DNA of 36,236 bases from Desulfuromonadaceae bacterium (GCA_028687585.1 JAQTZV010000042.1:1-36236), one strand, 5' to 3'; positions 6,881-16,367 are shown, counted from the first letter of the stretch. Numbers and translations are program-made. Notes: a model not told the origin generated them from the letters alone.

Positions 6881-6914
6881 GTCTTACTCCATTTCAATTC
6901 ATCTGATATACGCA

Positions 6915-6945
6915 AAGACCCCGACATGCGGCACATCGGGGTCTT
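6915..6945 (-). terminator. rho-independent-like terminator of gpsA
   Basis: AAGACCCCGA (6915-6924) pairs perfectly with TCGGGGTCTT (6936-6945) around an 11-base loop. It starts 28 bases after the gpsA stop on the - strand. The T-run after it is short (TCTTTG), so it may be only moderately strong. It separates gpsA from the restriction remnant. Confidence 0.7.
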
Positions 6946-6972
6946 CGTTGGTTCAAAAAATTAAGCAGGAAT

Positions 6973-7995
6973 CTATCCTTCCGCCTTCAGCCCCCGCGCC
7001 ATCAGCTCTATCACCGCCTGGCGGGCCGGTTTGTCTTCATGCAGGATTTCAAAGGTCTTCTCCACAATCGGCATCTCTACGCCAAGCCTGCGGGAGAGTT
7101 GGTAGACTGATTCGGCGCTCTTGACCCCTTCAGCCACCATGCGCATCTCGGCAAGGATTTCAGCCAACTTCATTCCCTGACCAAGCTTGAAGCCGACCGT
7201 ACGGTTGCGGGAAAGATCGCCGGTGCAGGTCAACACCAGATCCCCCATACCGGCAAGGCCGGCAAAGGTGGCAGCCTGCGCCCCCATGGCCTGCCCGAGA
7301 CGGTTCATTTCGGCCAGGCCCCGTGTAATAAGAGCGGCACGGGCGTTGTGGCCAAACCCGAGGCCGTCACAGATTCCGGCAGCAATCGCAATAACGTTTT
7401 TAACGGCGCCGCCCAGTTCAACGCCTATCACATCACTATTCGTATAGACCCGCAGACAGGGGCAGCTGAAAGCTGTCTGAACCCGCCCGGAGGCGTCAGC
7501 ATTCCGGGATGCTGCGACTATCAGAGAGGGGAGTTCCTGAGCTACCTCGCGGGCAAAAGTCGGACCTGACAGCGCCACATAGCGACTCAGAGCAGTGTCG
7601 CCGAGGAGCTCTCCACAGATCTGGGACACTGTCTGCAGGGTTTCCAATTCAATCCCTTTGGAGGCATTGGCAATAATGGCGTCAGGTGCAATATGAGGAG
7701 CAAGCTGCTTCAGCACACCGCGCATCACCTGAACCGGCGTCACCAGCAGCACGATGCTCCGGCCTCTCACAGCCTCTTCCAGATCCCCCGTGCATGCCAG
7801 GGTCGGATGCAGGTAAATTCCGGGAAGATAGAGCGAGTTCGTGTGGTTTGCGTTTATTTCCGTCACCAGTTCCGGCTCGTATGCCCAGAGCACGGTATCA
7901 TTGCCGTTTGCCGCCAGCAGACCGGCTAACGCGGTACCCCAACTGCCACCACCGATGACGGCGATCCGTTCGATGTCTCTTGTTTTCTCAATCAT
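6973..7995 (-). CDS. gpsA: NAD(P)-dependent glycerol-3-phosphate dehydrogenase
   Basis: 340 residues from the chosen start, the usual length. It reduces dihydroxyacetone phosphate to sn-glycerol 3-phosphate, the backbone of phospholipids, in the cytoplasm. The Rossmann NAD(P) loop is IAVIGGGSWGTALAG near the N-terminus. The catalytic-lysine segment GGAVKNVIAIAAGICDGLGFGHNARAALITRG and the GLAGMGDLVLTCTGDLSRN stretch are both present. The frame is open further upstream, but that part overlaps the preceding gene and is not family-like. I chose the ATG at 7995, which follows the upstream stop by 4 bases and suggests translational coupling. An ATG at 8022 with GGAGG 9 bases upstream is a real alternative and would add nine residues. 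A terminator follows at 6915-6945. Confidence 0.93.
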   Translation of the reverse strand: MIEKTRDIERIAVIGGGSWGTALAGLLAANGNDTVLWAYEPELVTEINANHTNSLYLPGIYLHPTLACTGDLEEAVRGRSIVLLVTPVQVMRGVLKQLAPHIAPDAIIANASKGIELETLQTVSQICGELLGDTALSRYVALSGPTFAREVAQELPSLIVAASRNADASGRVQTAFSCPCLRVYTNSDVIGVELGGAVKNVIAIAAGICDGLGFGHNARAALITRGLAEMNRLGQAMGAQAATFAGLAGMGDLVLTCTGDLSRNRTVGFKLGQGMKLAEILAEMRMVAEGVKSAESVYQLSRRLGVEMPIVEKTFEILHEDKPARQAVIELMARGLKAEG

Positions 7996-7999
7996 CGCT

Positions 8000-9589
8000 T
8001 CATTCATCGTAGTCATCGTCATCAAAGCCTTCCTCCAGGCGTGGATCATACCCCTCTGCCAGTGTTTGCCGGGCAGCGTCCACACTGTCCAGCAGCAAAC
8101 GCCGAATGAACGGGTGACGACAATCGGGTAAAAATCCTCCGACAAGGCTCAATGCCGTCGCCAATGTCTTTTGTACCGCGTTTTCGTCATGATCGATCTG
8201 CTGGTGGTAATCAGCGACCAGCAGAAGTCGCTTGATGATATCGGCCCGGCGCGGCACTATGAGCGCGTCACAGCAGAGTGATATTTCATTCTCCAGAGCC
8301 TCCACCGATACGGAGTCCGGTCCGCCATTCTTTTCAAGAGCAGAGAAGCGGTCCGCAACATCATACAGCGCCGTCTCGGTAAGCACCCATCCTTCAAGGC
8401 CGGGTTCATCAAGCAGTTCGTTGCTGGTGGCAACATACCCCGGAATTTTTTCAACGATATTTTCAAGATACTCGAGTTTGAAACGGGGAATATACGCTTC
8501 CGGCTTGAGGGAATCAGGTCGGAAGAGGCGCATATCAACGTAGAAATCAGGCGGAAGGTAAAAGCCGCCTTCGCGACTGCGGTGGAGAGCATCCCGAAGC
8601 GAAGCAAGAGCATAACCAGACTCTACCGGTGTCAGCATCTCGCCGCCAGCCACATCTTTTAAAATATGGCTATACTCCTTTTCATCCTTCATTCGATAAC
8701 TGATAGCATTCAGCATACCATCTGCCTCACCCGTCAAGATCAGCATGGCAGCAAAGGCCCGGTCATCAAGCCGCCAGGAGAACCAGAGGGTACGGGAACC
8801 ATAAAAATCTATCGGGCCGGCATATATTTCATGAAAAGGGAGCGGTTGCTGGAAAGAGAGCGGCAGTTCCGCTGCTTCACGGATTCCGACAAATGACAGT
8901 CTCCGGATACTGCGTTGGATCAACGCAGCCTGGTTACCTTCAAAGCGTGTTTCGGCACGCAGCAGAACATCCAAAGCATACCCGCTTTTGGCACGTCCCA
9001 GTGAACGTATTGCTTCGCAGACGATCCCCTCTTTTTCAAAATAGAGCAGTATCTCCAGAAGCGCAGCCGCCTCAGGTGAACCGGCTTCGGCAAGGCGGTT
9101 GATCATCCGCTCCCGGAACTCGTCGGCAACATCAAGAAAACTGTCAATAAAGCGGACAAGACCGCGCTCATTATCTCCCAGACAGTCGTCAACAAATCCC
9201 TCCAGCGTGGGCGAGCCATAGCCGGTCATTGCAGCAAACGGCGGGGCGGTGACATCAATGCCGCTTTCGTGGAGCACGTCGAGCAACGCCAGCTTGCCAT
9301 CCTCCTCCAGATCCTTACGCTGCAGGGTGATCTTGATCAGTTGATCCATCCACGCCGAAGCGTCAAAAAAGTCAAGCATGCAGGTGTACCGATAGAGGGC
9401 GGTACCGTTCTGCTCGCGCCAGAGTTTGCGCACCAGTGGTGAAAGCGCCCGTTTGCCGGACTTTTGCAACCGCCGGCCGATGCGCTCCATCTGCTCGCCG
9501 GTCAGGTCGTCCCGTGTGAGAAAATCCAGCAACCGGTTGATACGGCGCCGTTCTCGCAGCGATTTATCTATTTTAAGTGGAAGAGTCAT
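8000..9589 (-). CDS. large helical HEAT-repeat-like protein, function unknown
   Basis: 529 residues, no signal peptide or membrane segment. The N-terminal 230 residues are strings of paired helices with the alternation of leucines, alanines and charged residues typical of HEAT or ARM repeats (for example GSPEAAALLEILLYFEKEGIVCEAIRSLGRAKSGYALDVLL). The rest is helical and not recognised. It ends in a very acidic tail (EEGFDDDDYDE). HEAT-repeat proteins usually act as scaffolds; no enzyme motif is visible. The start is the ATG at 9589; the ribosome binding site is weak (AAGG 13 bases away). Its stop lies 4 bases before the gpsA start, so the two are likely one operon, but nothing in the sequence explains a link to phospholipid synthesis. 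Confidence 0.8.
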   Translation of the reverse strand: MTLPLKIDKSLRERRRINRLLDFLTRDDLTGEQMERIGRRLQKSGKRALSPLVRKLWREQNGTALYRYTCMLDFFDASAWMDQLIKITLQRKDLEEDGKLALLDVLHESGIDVTAPPFAAMTGYGSPTLEGFVDDCLGDNERGLVRFIDSFLDVADEFRERMINRLAEAGSPEAAALLEILLYFEKEGIVCEAIRSLGRAKSGYALDVLLRAETRFEGNQAALIQRSIRRLSFVGIREAAELPLSFQQPLPFHEIYAGPIDFYGSRTLWFSWRLDDRAFAAMLILTGEADGMLNAISYRMKDEKEYSHILKDVAGGEMLTPVESGYALASLRDALHRSREGGFYLPPDFYVDMRLFRPDSLKPEAYIPRFKLEYLENIVEKIPGYVATSNELLDEPGLEGWVLTETALYDVADRFSALEKNGGPDSVSVEALENEISLCCDALIVPRRADIIKRLLLVADYHQQIDHDENAVQKTLATALSLVGGFLPDCRHPFIRRLLLDSVDAARQTLAEGYDPRLEEGFDDDDYDE

Positions 9590-9601
9590 GTTTTTATTGC
9601 C

Positions 9602-9802
9602 TTAATACCTTTCAAATTCGGGACACGACTTTAGCACACGAACAGCGTGAAGGCAATCATGGGAACGTGACGTTATCTGCAGAGCATTACGGGATGAAGG
9701 CTTCCGACGTCTCCAGGCATAGTAGCTACTCCGTGACAGATCAAGGGCCGGGCTCATGAATTCGAGTTTGTATTTATGACGTGATCGTAGCTCATCAAGC
9801 AT
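9602..9802 (-). pseudogene. fragment of an IS3-family transposase (OrfB N-terminus)
   Basis: The translated frame contains ALDLSRSSYYAWRRRKPSSR, which matches the pattern at the start of IS3-family OrfB proteins (a helix, then SRSGYYAWRRRPPSxR). It breaks off soon after, and there is no DDE catalytic region. No inverted-repeat ends were found. It is a dead remnant, between the HEAT-like gene and the SLBB gene. Confidence 0.6.
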
Positions 9803-9882
9803 CGCGTAAAGAATTAGCGCCTTTATTTGGCTTGACGTTGGAAGATTTCTCTAATAGAAAGAAACAAGGCATGTTGCGTTAA
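9775..9882 (+). pseudogene. orphan coding remnant, origin uncertain
   Basis: A + strand frame reads DVIVAHQASRKELAPLFG followed by LTLEDFSNRKKQGMLR and then stops. The composition looks like real protein. The LFGLTLEDF pattern reminded me of phage deoxynucleotide kinases, but this is a weak impression. It has no start codon or ribosome binding site and overlaps the end of the IS3 fragment. The remaining sequence up to 9971 is AT-rich and holds the SLBB ribosome binding site. Confidence 0.3.
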
Positions 9883-9971
9883 TTTTTAAATGGGTCTTGT
9901 AAAGTGATTAAGCGATTAAAAGATGCCCGCCTTGCGCTCATTCGCGACTTCATGCACTCAAGAGGAAAACT

Positions 9972-12572
9972 TTGAAAACTATGTTCCGTCCAATTATGGT
10001 GATAATTCTGCTCGTGGCACTATTTCCTGTTGGCAGCAACGCAACAGAGGCTGTCATTGAAGATCTGCTGAAAAAAAACGAAACGAGCAACACATCGTCA
10101 CCCTTCACCTCCCAGGTACCCATAGCACAGATTGCTCCTACCACACCGCTGTTGCCTAAAACAGAACAACCCAAAATTTTCAAACCAGAAAAGATAAAGC
10201 TCGGCACTGAGGAGACAACGCCGCAATTACTAAAAGGTGTAACGGTAAAGTCGGGAAAAGAAACTACGCGCCGCAGTGATGGTCGAGAGATGTCTGACGC
10301 AGAGGAGCCATTACTGAAAGAAAAAACAGTTCCGTCAGAGATAGAAAAGCTGGTTAGTGCTGACGAAATTGTCGAAGCCTCTGAAGTCGTGGATGATAAA
10401 TCGACCACGGCTCTGACACAGTTCGGTTACAATTTTTTCCAGAACTTGACGCTACTCCCTCAGATGGATGTTCAAGTCAGCTCTGATTATATGGTCGGCC
10501 CGGGAGACTCTATTGTCGTAACCGTTTGGGGCAGTATTGAGGGGAGCTATGAACTGATTGTGAGCAACGGTGGTGAAGTGATTCTTCCCAAGGTAGGGCC
10601 CATCAAGGTCGCTGGTTTGCCTTTCGGAAAGCTACCCGGCGTCTTTAATATGCATCTTGCCAAAATTTTTCGTGACTTTGATCTTGCGGTCAACATGGGC
10701 AAGCTACGCAGCAACAGAATATCAGTTATTGGAGAAGTGGCATCTCCCGGTGACTATACAATCAGCTCCTTATCTACCGTCTTGAACGCACTTTCAGCCG
10801 CTGGCGGTCCAACAAAGAACGGCAGCCTGAGGAACATCACGATCCGCCGCACGGGCAACGCTGAAGAAACCATCGATCTATACGATTTTTTCCTTACCGG
10901 GGATAAACGTAAGGACGTTCGTCTTTCATCCGGTGACACCATCTTTGTACCGGTAATCGGTCGCATTGCAGCCGTAGCGGGTAAAGTAAAACGGCCGGCA
11001 ATCTACGAACTTAAAAACGAGACCACACTCAAGGAACTGATTGCTCTTGCCGAGGGGGTTACCGCGACCGGATATCTTCAGCGGGTCCAAATTTCACGGG
11101 TGATCGCCAACGAGAAAAAACAGGTCATCGATCTGAATCTGGATCCGACTGTGACTGGCAAAACGTTCGATGTTGTTGCCGCTGGCATTCCTATCCAGGA
11201 TATGGATATTGTCAAAGTATTCCCCATCAACAGTCTGTTGCACAACCATTTCAAGCTTGAGGGGCATGTGGAACGCCCCGGTTTTTACGCACTCAAGCCG
11301 GGCATCAAGATTAGTTCTGTACTTAATCACCAACTACTGCTTCCTGAATATGCACCGATCATCGAGATCACCCGGTTGTATCCCCCCAATCTGGAGCCGC
11401 GCAAGATCATGCTGGATCTGGAAAAGGCTTTAACAGGAGTTCCGGGTCAGGATATCGAGATAAAAGAATTTGACACGATCAAGCTTTTTAGCAAATGGAA
11501 ACTTCAGGAAAAACAGCTCCTCCGTGTCAGCGGAGAAGTGCAAAAGCCGGGAGTATATCCGCTGCTCAACGGAATGACGGTGCGGGATCTACTCCTGCAA
11601 GCCGGCAACCCCAATGCATCAGCCTATCTGAAGTCTGCTGAAATCAGCCGGTTGAAAATTCGTGAAGAAAAAGCCCAATTGCAGCCGATCGTCATTAACC
11701 TTGAAGAAGCGCTCAAGGGCAATCCCAAACATAACATCCTGCTTGAACCTTTTGACGAGTTAACGGTGCGGCGTATTCCAAACTGGGCCGAGGCCAAAGA
11801 TCGTTATGTCACGCTTTCCGGCGAATTTGTTTTCCCCGGAGTCTACCCGATATATAAGGGAGAGCGGCTCAGTTCGGTCATTAAGAGGGCCGGGGGCTTT
11901 TCAGAAAAAGCGTATCCCAAAGGCGCGAAATTTACCCGGGAACTGGTGCGCGTACAACAGCAGCAGCGTATGGATGAGGTCCTGGAGCGTGCTGAGGGAG
12001 AAATACTTACCAAGCAGACCGCCAGCATGTCAGTCGCATCAAGTAAAGAGGAGATTGATGCCACAAAGGCCGCTTTGGATGGACTTCAGCGTACGATAGC
12101 ACTTCTTCGGACGAAAAAGGCCGAGGGCAGAATGATCATTGCCCTTTCAACTCCCGAATGGCTTGCGGGCACTCCTGCCGACGTTGAACTTGCAGGAGGC
12201 GATGTGCTGACTATTCCCCCCGACCCTGGCAGCATCAATGTTCTTGGTCACGTCTATAACCCGTCGGCAGCACTTTTCGAGCAGGGGCATGATGTGCGTT
12301 ATTATCTGGACAGGGTCGGTGGAGCCACTAATTCCGGGGAAGAAGATGATATGTACCTGGTGAAAGTGGATGGGACCGTGTACAGCAAAAAACAGTCCAG
12401 CTCATTTCTCTTTTATGATGGCTTTCTGTCCCGTGAGATCGACTCAGGCGATACCATTGTCGTGCCTCAGAAAATTGAAAGGGTTGCCTGGTTGCGTGAC
12501 ATAAAGGACATTACCACCATTCTGGCAAATTTGGCGATATCGGCCGGTACGGTGTTACTGGGTTTGAAATAG
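9972..12572 (+). CDS. multi-SLBB polysaccharide export protein (Wza-like)
   Basis: 866 residues, longer than classical Wza (about 380) but typical of the multi-SLBB form in delta-proteobacteria-like genomes. An N-terminal signal peptide (MKTMFRPIMVIILLVALFPVGSNA) is followed by a low-complexity stretch (about 30-150). A polysaccharide-export domain starts near 169 (SDYMVGPGDSIVVTVWGSIEG). Several SLBB (beta-grasp) repeats follow, each with a GEVxxPGxY/xxPGVYPL pattern. The end is hydrophobic (about 850-866), perhaps a membrane anchor. It probably forms or lines an outer-membrane channel for exopolysaccharide. I take the TTG at 9972, with AGAGGA 6 bases upstream; the ATG at 9981 is the alternative. 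No Wzc/Wzz partner is adjacent; the sugar cluster at 26.9-36.2 kb is the nearest. Confidence 0.88.
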   Translation: MKTMFRPIMVIILLVALFPVGSNATEAVIEDLLKKNETSNTSSPFTSQVPIAQIAPTTPLLPKTEQPKIFKPEKIKLGTEETTPQLLKGVTVKSGKETTRRSDGREMSDAEEPLLKEKTVPSEIEKLVSADEIVEASEVVDDKSTTALTQFGYNFFQNLTLLPQMDVQVSSDYMVGPGDSIVVTVWGSIEGSYELIVSNGGEVILPKVGPIKVAGLPFGKLPGVFNMHLAKIFRDFDLAVNMGKLRSNRISVIGEVASPGDYTISSLSTVLNALSAAGGPTKNGSLRNITIRRTGNAEETIDLYDFFLTGDKRKDVRLSSGDTIFVPVIGRIAAVAGKVKRPAIYELKNETTLKELIALAEGVTATGYLQRVQISRVIANEKKQVIDLNLDPTVTGKTFDVVAAGIPIQDMDIVKVFPINSLLHNHFKLEGHVERPGFYALKPGIKISSVLNHQLLLPEYAPIIEITRLYPPNLEPRKIMLDLEKALTGVPGQDIEIKEFDTIKLFSKWKLQEKQLLRVSGEVQKPGVYPLLNGMTVRDLLLQAGNPNASAYLKSAEISRLKIREEKAQLQPIVINLEEALKGNPKHNILLEPFDELTVRRIPNWAEAKDRYVTLSGEFVFPGVYPIYKGERLSSVIKRAGGFSEKAYPKGAKFTRELVRVQQQQRMDEVLERAEGEILTKQTASMSVASSKEEIDATKAALDGLQRTIALLRTKKAEGRMIIALSTPEWLAGTPADVELAGGDVLTIPPDPGSINVLGHVYNPSAALFEQGHDVRYYLDRVGGATNSGEEDDMYLVKVDGTVYSKKQSSSFLFYDGFLSREIDSGDTIVVPQKIERVAWLRDIKDITTILANLAISAGTVLLGLK

Positions 12573-13016
12573 GTAACGTCAAGCATGCGGTTTGACAGCA
12601 AAAGGGCGGTTTTAAAGTCAAGACCGAAGGTAATAACAATAGAGTTATACAGACACAACATCCTGAAAATATACACCCAAAGCCCAAAACCTCATCCTTC
12701 AAGCCGGTTCTTCAACATCGAGACTCAGCCCTGATTCAAACCTCGAACCTGAAGTTAAACCTGTCTCTCCCCCAGACCTTCTCGACTGCTTCGCTGTTAT
12801 CATCAACTGCTGGCAGCTGATCGTCGGCATCACTGCCATCGTTAAACTCCCGGACATTTTCTTGCTCGCCTTGTTATCCGAAGTCTATCGGAATTAATAG
12901 GGTGTGAGACTCTACTACACACTGAAATGCATAGTGGACACAAACAGTCCTTAATGATATTTTAGCGAATCTGAATCACTCGGCCAATGATGATGGACTG
13001 TAACCCAGGAGTAGCA
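12573..13016. other. 444-base gap with overlapping open frames but no convincing gene
   Basis: Three + strand frames are open here in succession. One starts at an ATG at 12585 and gives about 48 residues. A second runs from 12594 for about 70 codons. A third, without an ATG, ends in a hydrophobic stretch (CWQLIVGITAIVKLP) near 12897. None has a ribosome binding site. A decayed or frameshifted small gene is possible. The last 100 bases are AT-rich and must hold the kinase promoter. I saw no clear -35/-10 or -24/-12 pair. Confidence 0.35.
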
Positions 13017-14906
13017 ATGATTCCGTCAAAAATTAAACCTGCGGTATTTCAAACCTTGCCCAATAGGCTCTTGAGCAGTATCGCTATTTTATTATTTACC
13101 GCGCTGATCTCAGTTTCAGGTTACTTGCTGATATTGCAGCAAAAGCAATTTCTCCTGCGGGAAAAACAGGAAGAGATTAAAACCATAGCCGATCTCAAAG
13201 TTTCCCAACTTGTTCAATGGCGCGCTGAACGATTTATTGATGGTGCCTATATCCAGTCAAACCCTATGGTTGTGCACCGCCTCAATGACTATTTATCGGG
13301 AAAAGATCAGGCTTCCGTGCGCCGGGAATTCAGGCTCTGGATGTCGACTTTAATAAACGTTGGCGGTTATCACAGAGGTATGCTGTGTGCTCCGGACGGT
13401 AGTCTGATCGCCTCTGATTCAGACCTGACCCCACCGCTCACGGTGCATTATTTAAATCTGGTCGCCGAGGCTGCCAAGGGGCACGAATTACTCCTCACGG
13501 ATTTCCATGTTGATGCCGGCGGTATTCCCATAGATTTAGACCTTGTTATTCCGATCATGGATATCAGCAGCTCCCCACACCGGTGTATAGCCGTACTGAT
13601 TCTAGATATTGATCCGGCCAAACGACTGTATCCATTAATTCAATCCTGGCCGAAACCAGGTTCATCAGCAGAAACGCTACTGGTAAAAAAGGAAGGAAAT
13701 TATGTTCATTTTCTGAATGAATTACGCCATCGAGAGAAGTCATCAGCTCCGTTTTATCTGCCGCTTACGGATAAAAACCTTCCGGCGGTACGTGCGCTTT
13801 CCGGAGGGGAAGGGAGTTTTGAAGGGGTCGACTACCGGAATGTTGCGGTAATCTGTGTCACCAGAAGAGTGCCGGGGACTCAATGGGGCCTGGTTGCTAA
13901 AATTGACGCCGGAGAAGTCTATACTCCGCTCAAAAGCTTCATCTCGTACGTGATACTGTTCGGCGTAATTACGATATCGGCAGTAATTATTGGTGTGTTT
14001 TGGTGGAGTGTCCGTAAAAAAGCCGAGTTACTCCTTAATCAGGTTGAGTTGCAGAAAAAAAACGAGTTAGAACTTCAGGATGTTAAGATTGGGCTGGAAC
14101 AACAGGTACAGGAGCGAATCAGCGATTTGATAGAAATAAATACACTGCTGCGTCAGGAAATGGATAACCGGGAACGCCTGGAATTGAAGCTGCTCAGTGC
14201 AAAACGATATGAGGCGATCGGTCAGATTGCCGGCGGTGTTGCTCATGAGGTACGAAACCCGCTGAATGCAATACTTACCATCACCGAAGCACTGTTCAGG
14301 GAACAGGAAATCGAGAACAACCCCAGCTTCGTACCATATATTCAGCATATCAGAACACAGGTTAACCGCCTGGTGATCCTGATGAATGATCTTCTTGATC
14401 TCGGGAGAGAAATCCCCGCAATTAACATCCATCCACTGTCGCTTGACAGCATTTGCCGCAACGCACTTGCCCTCTGGAATTCAACCGGTATGTCGAGTCA
14501 CAGGGCAGGGACGTTTACCTCGGGCTCTAACGGTTTTTCTGAAACCGTATTGGCCGATGGCCAGAAATTACAGCAGGTATTCTTCAACCTGCTCGAAAAT
14601 GCTGGCAATCACTGCCAGGATGGCTGCTCCATAGTGATGAAAACTCTGCCCAGAGACGATCGTCACCCTGATGGTATGGCTATTGTGCAGATTGTTGACC
14701 AGGGAACCGGGATCCCTGAAGATAAGCTGCCGTACGTTTTTGATCCATTCTATACCGGTAGAAAAGGGGGGACCGGTCTCGGACTGGCACTCGTCAAACA
14801 CTTTATCGAGAGTATGGGTGGAAACGTAAAGATCTGGAATAACGACCCACCACCGGGATGTACTGTAGAGGTCAATATCCCGCTTCACCGGAAGGAGAGC
14901 CAATGA
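13017..14906 (+). CDS. membrane sensor histidine kinase (NtrB/AtoS-like)
   Basis: 629 residues. Two membrane segments (about 18-40 and 308-332) flank a roughly 265-residue periplasmic sensor of Cache-like layout. A coiled coil (about 335-395, QVQERISDLIEINTLLRQEM) follows. The HisKA domain has phospho-acceptor His410 in GGVAHEVRNPLNAI. The GHKL ATPase has the N box (VFFNLLENAGNHC), G1 (DQGTGIPEDKLPYVFDPF) and G2 (GGTGLGLALVKHF). The signal is unknown. I chose the ATG at 13017 because AGGAG lies 5 bases upstream; the earlier ATGs at 12987 onward lack one. Its stop overlaps the response-regulator start as ATGA, so the two form a cotranscribed pair. Confidence 0.92.
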   Translation: MIPSKIKPAVFQTLPNRLLSSIAILLFTALISVSGYLLILQQKQFLLREKQEEIKTIADLKVSQLVQWRAERFIDGAYIQSNPMVVHRLNDYLSGKDQASVRREFRLWMSTLINVGGYHRGMLCAPDGSLIASDSDLTPPLTVHYLNLVAEAAKGHELLLTDFHVDAGGIPIDLDLVIPIMDISSSPHRCIAVLILDIDPAKRLYPLIQSWPKPGSSAETLLVKKEGNYVHFLNELRHREKSSAPFYLPLTDKNLPAVRALSGGEGSFEGVDYRNVAVICVTRRVPGTQWGLVAKIDAGEVYTPLKSFISYVILFGVITISAVIIGVFWWSVRKKAELLLNQVELQKKNELELQDVKIGLEQQVQERISDLIEINTLLRQEMDNRERLELKLLSAKRYEAIGQIAGGVAHEVRNPLNAILTITEALFREQEIENNPSFVPYIQHIRTQVNRLVILMNDLLDLGREIPAINIHPLSLDSICRNALALWNSTGMSSHRAGTFTSGSNGFSETVLADGQKLQQVFFNLLENAGNHCQDGCSIVMKTLPRDDRHPDGMAIVQIVDQGTGIPEDKLPYVFDPFYTGRKGGTGLGLALVKHFIESMGGNVKIWNNDPPPGCTVEVNIPLHRKESQ

Positions 14907-16228
14907 AACCGCAAGTGCTGTTAATTGAAGACAATGAGTCGACCCGCTTCGGATTTGTACGCTATTTTTCAAAAGACGGTTTTGAGACACATGAGGCAGG
15001 TACGCTTTCTGAGGCATCAGTTGTGCTTGCAACGCAACATCTTGATATTATTATACTCGATATAAACCTTCCGGATGGCAACGGCCTCGATTTTATCGCC
15101 ACTGTCCGGGCAAGCAATCCGGTGCTCCCGATCATTGTCATTACCGGAGAAGGGGATATTCCTCTGGCTGTCAAGGCGATGCAGCAGGGTGCGGACAATT
15201 TTATGACCAAGCCGGTTGATATTGCCGCCTTGAAAATATTCATGCAAAAAATGCTCGAAACCGGATTACTCAAACAGCAACTGTCATCCCGCAAGCTGCT
15301 TGAAAAGGAGGATACCTTTTTCGTTGGTAAATCCAAAGATATGCAGGAGTTATACAGCGTCTCCATGGCAGCGGCTGCGAGTGATATTCCGGCACTCATA
15401 ACCGGAGAGACCGGCACCGGCAAAGGTATGCTCGCCAGGTTGATTCATCGGCATGGATCACGCTCGGCAGGCGAATGTGTGGAATTGAACTGTTCTGGTT
15501 TGCGAGGTGAAATGCTTTCGCGTGAGATCTTTGGCAATGCAAAAGGTGCATTTACCTCTGCAGATCAGGACCGCAAAGGTCTGCTTGATATTGCCAATCG
15601 GGGAACGCTGTTTCTGGACGAAATCGGCGATATGGGTATCGATATACAGGCACAGTTTCTCAAAGTGCTGGAGGACAAAACCTACCGTAGACTCGGAGAT
15701 GTAAAGTTGCTGAAAAGTAATTTCCGCTTGATTTGTGCAACGCATCGCGAGCTTGATTCTCTGGTCAGTGCGGGGCAATTCCGCCAGGATCTCATGTTTC
15801 GTATCAACATGGTCAATCTCCACATCCCTCCGCTCAGAGAGCGCATGGACGACCTGCCGGAGCTGGTAAACGTTCTGCTGCGCCAACTTGGAGCTGCCAC
15901 GACAATGAGACCGGACGACAACATCATGGAAATACTGAGTGGCTATTCGTGGCCTGGGAATGTCCGCGAACTTAAAAATATTCTTGAGCGTGCGCTGATG
16001 CTGACCCCACCAGGTGGACAGTTTAGGAGTGCCCACTTTGCCTCTCTGACTGCAACCCGGCCACCTCTATCGTCGCCAATTCAGCGCACCGTTCAGGAAG
16101 TGGAAGAAGCGCATATCAAATCCGTTCTCGACCAGGCGGGAGGAGACATTGAGAAGGCGTCAAAAAGCCTCAAAATTTCCCGCGCTACCCTGTATCGGCG
16201 GCTTAGGCAGATTAACGGATTATCCTGA
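14903..16228 (+). CDS. sigma-54-dependent response regulator (NtrC family)
   Basis: 441 residues. The receiver domain (1-120) has phospho-acceptor Asp53 (IIILDINLPDG) and the acidic pair E9-D10. The AAA+ domain (about 145-370) has Walker A GETGTGKGM, the sigma-54 contact loop GAFTSAD (usually GAFTGA), Walker B GTLFLDEIGDM and the arginine-finger region FRQDLMFRINMV. A Fis-type helix-turn-helix ends the protein (GGDIEKASKSLKISRATLYRRLRQ). It should bind an enhancer and drive open-complex formation by sigma-54 RNA polymerase when phosphorylated by the kinase just upstream. The ATG at 14903 overlaps the kinase stop and has GGAAGGAGAG before it. The GAFTSA loop deviates by one residue from the consensus; such variants are known but can alter activity. 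Confidence 0.94.
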   Translation: MKPQVLLIEDNESTRFGFVRYFSKDGFETHEAGTLSEASVVLATQHLDIIILDINLPDGNGLDFIATVRASNPVLPIIVITGEGDIPLAVKAMQQGADNFMTKPVDIAALKIFMQKMLETGLLKQQLSSRKLLEKEDTFFVGKSKDMQELYSVSMAAAASDIPALITGETGTGKGMLARLIHRHGSRSAGECVELNCSGLRGEMLSREIFGNAKGAFTSADQDRKGLLDIANRGTLFLDEIGDMGIDIQAQFLKVLEDKTYRRLGDVKLLKSNFRLICATHRELDSLVSAGQFRQDLMFRINMVNLHIPPLRERMDDLPELVNVLLRQLGAATTMRPDDNIMEILSGYSWPGNVRELKNILERALMLTPPGGQFRSAHFASLTATRPPLSSPIQRTVQEVEEAHIKSVLDQAGGDIEKASKSLKISRATLYRRLRQINGLS

Positions 16229-16257
16229 CTCGTTACTGCGGAAATTCTCACTATGCT

Positions 16258-16290
16258 GTCTCCATTTGAGACGCATTCTCAAAGAGAGAC
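16258..16290. promoter_or_regulatory. 33-bp dyad, likely enhancer site for the sigma-54 activator
   Basis: Two 14-base arms (16258-16271 and 16277-16290) are inverted copies matching at 12 of 14 positions, around a 5-base CGCAT centre. The inner 7 bases are perfect (TTTGAGA / TCTCAAA). It lies 30 bases after the activator gene and about 63 bases before a -24/-12 element, the usual place for an upstream activating sequence. No T-run follows, so it is not a typical terminator. Confidence 0.6.
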
Positions 16291-16352
16291 CTGATTCAAC
16301 CACAGTTGCTGCCTAATGCACTGTAATTAATTGTGTTAATTAATATGCAAAT

Positions 16353-16367
16353 CGGCACGTTTTTTGT
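16353..16367 (+). promoter_or_regulatory. sigma-54 (-24/-12) promoter-like element
   Basis: CGGCACGTTTTTTGT matches TGGCACG-N4-TTGC at all but the first and last positions, with correct GG to G spacing. The -12 C is a T, so it may be weaker than the element at 20263. Transcription would start near 16379, one base before the ATG at 16380, giving a leaderless mRNA. Confidence 0.5.

Noticed and set aside
12905..12910. TGAGAC site before the kinase gene as an autoregulatory site
   Set aside because: A single 6-base match without dyad context is expected many times by chance in a window this size.
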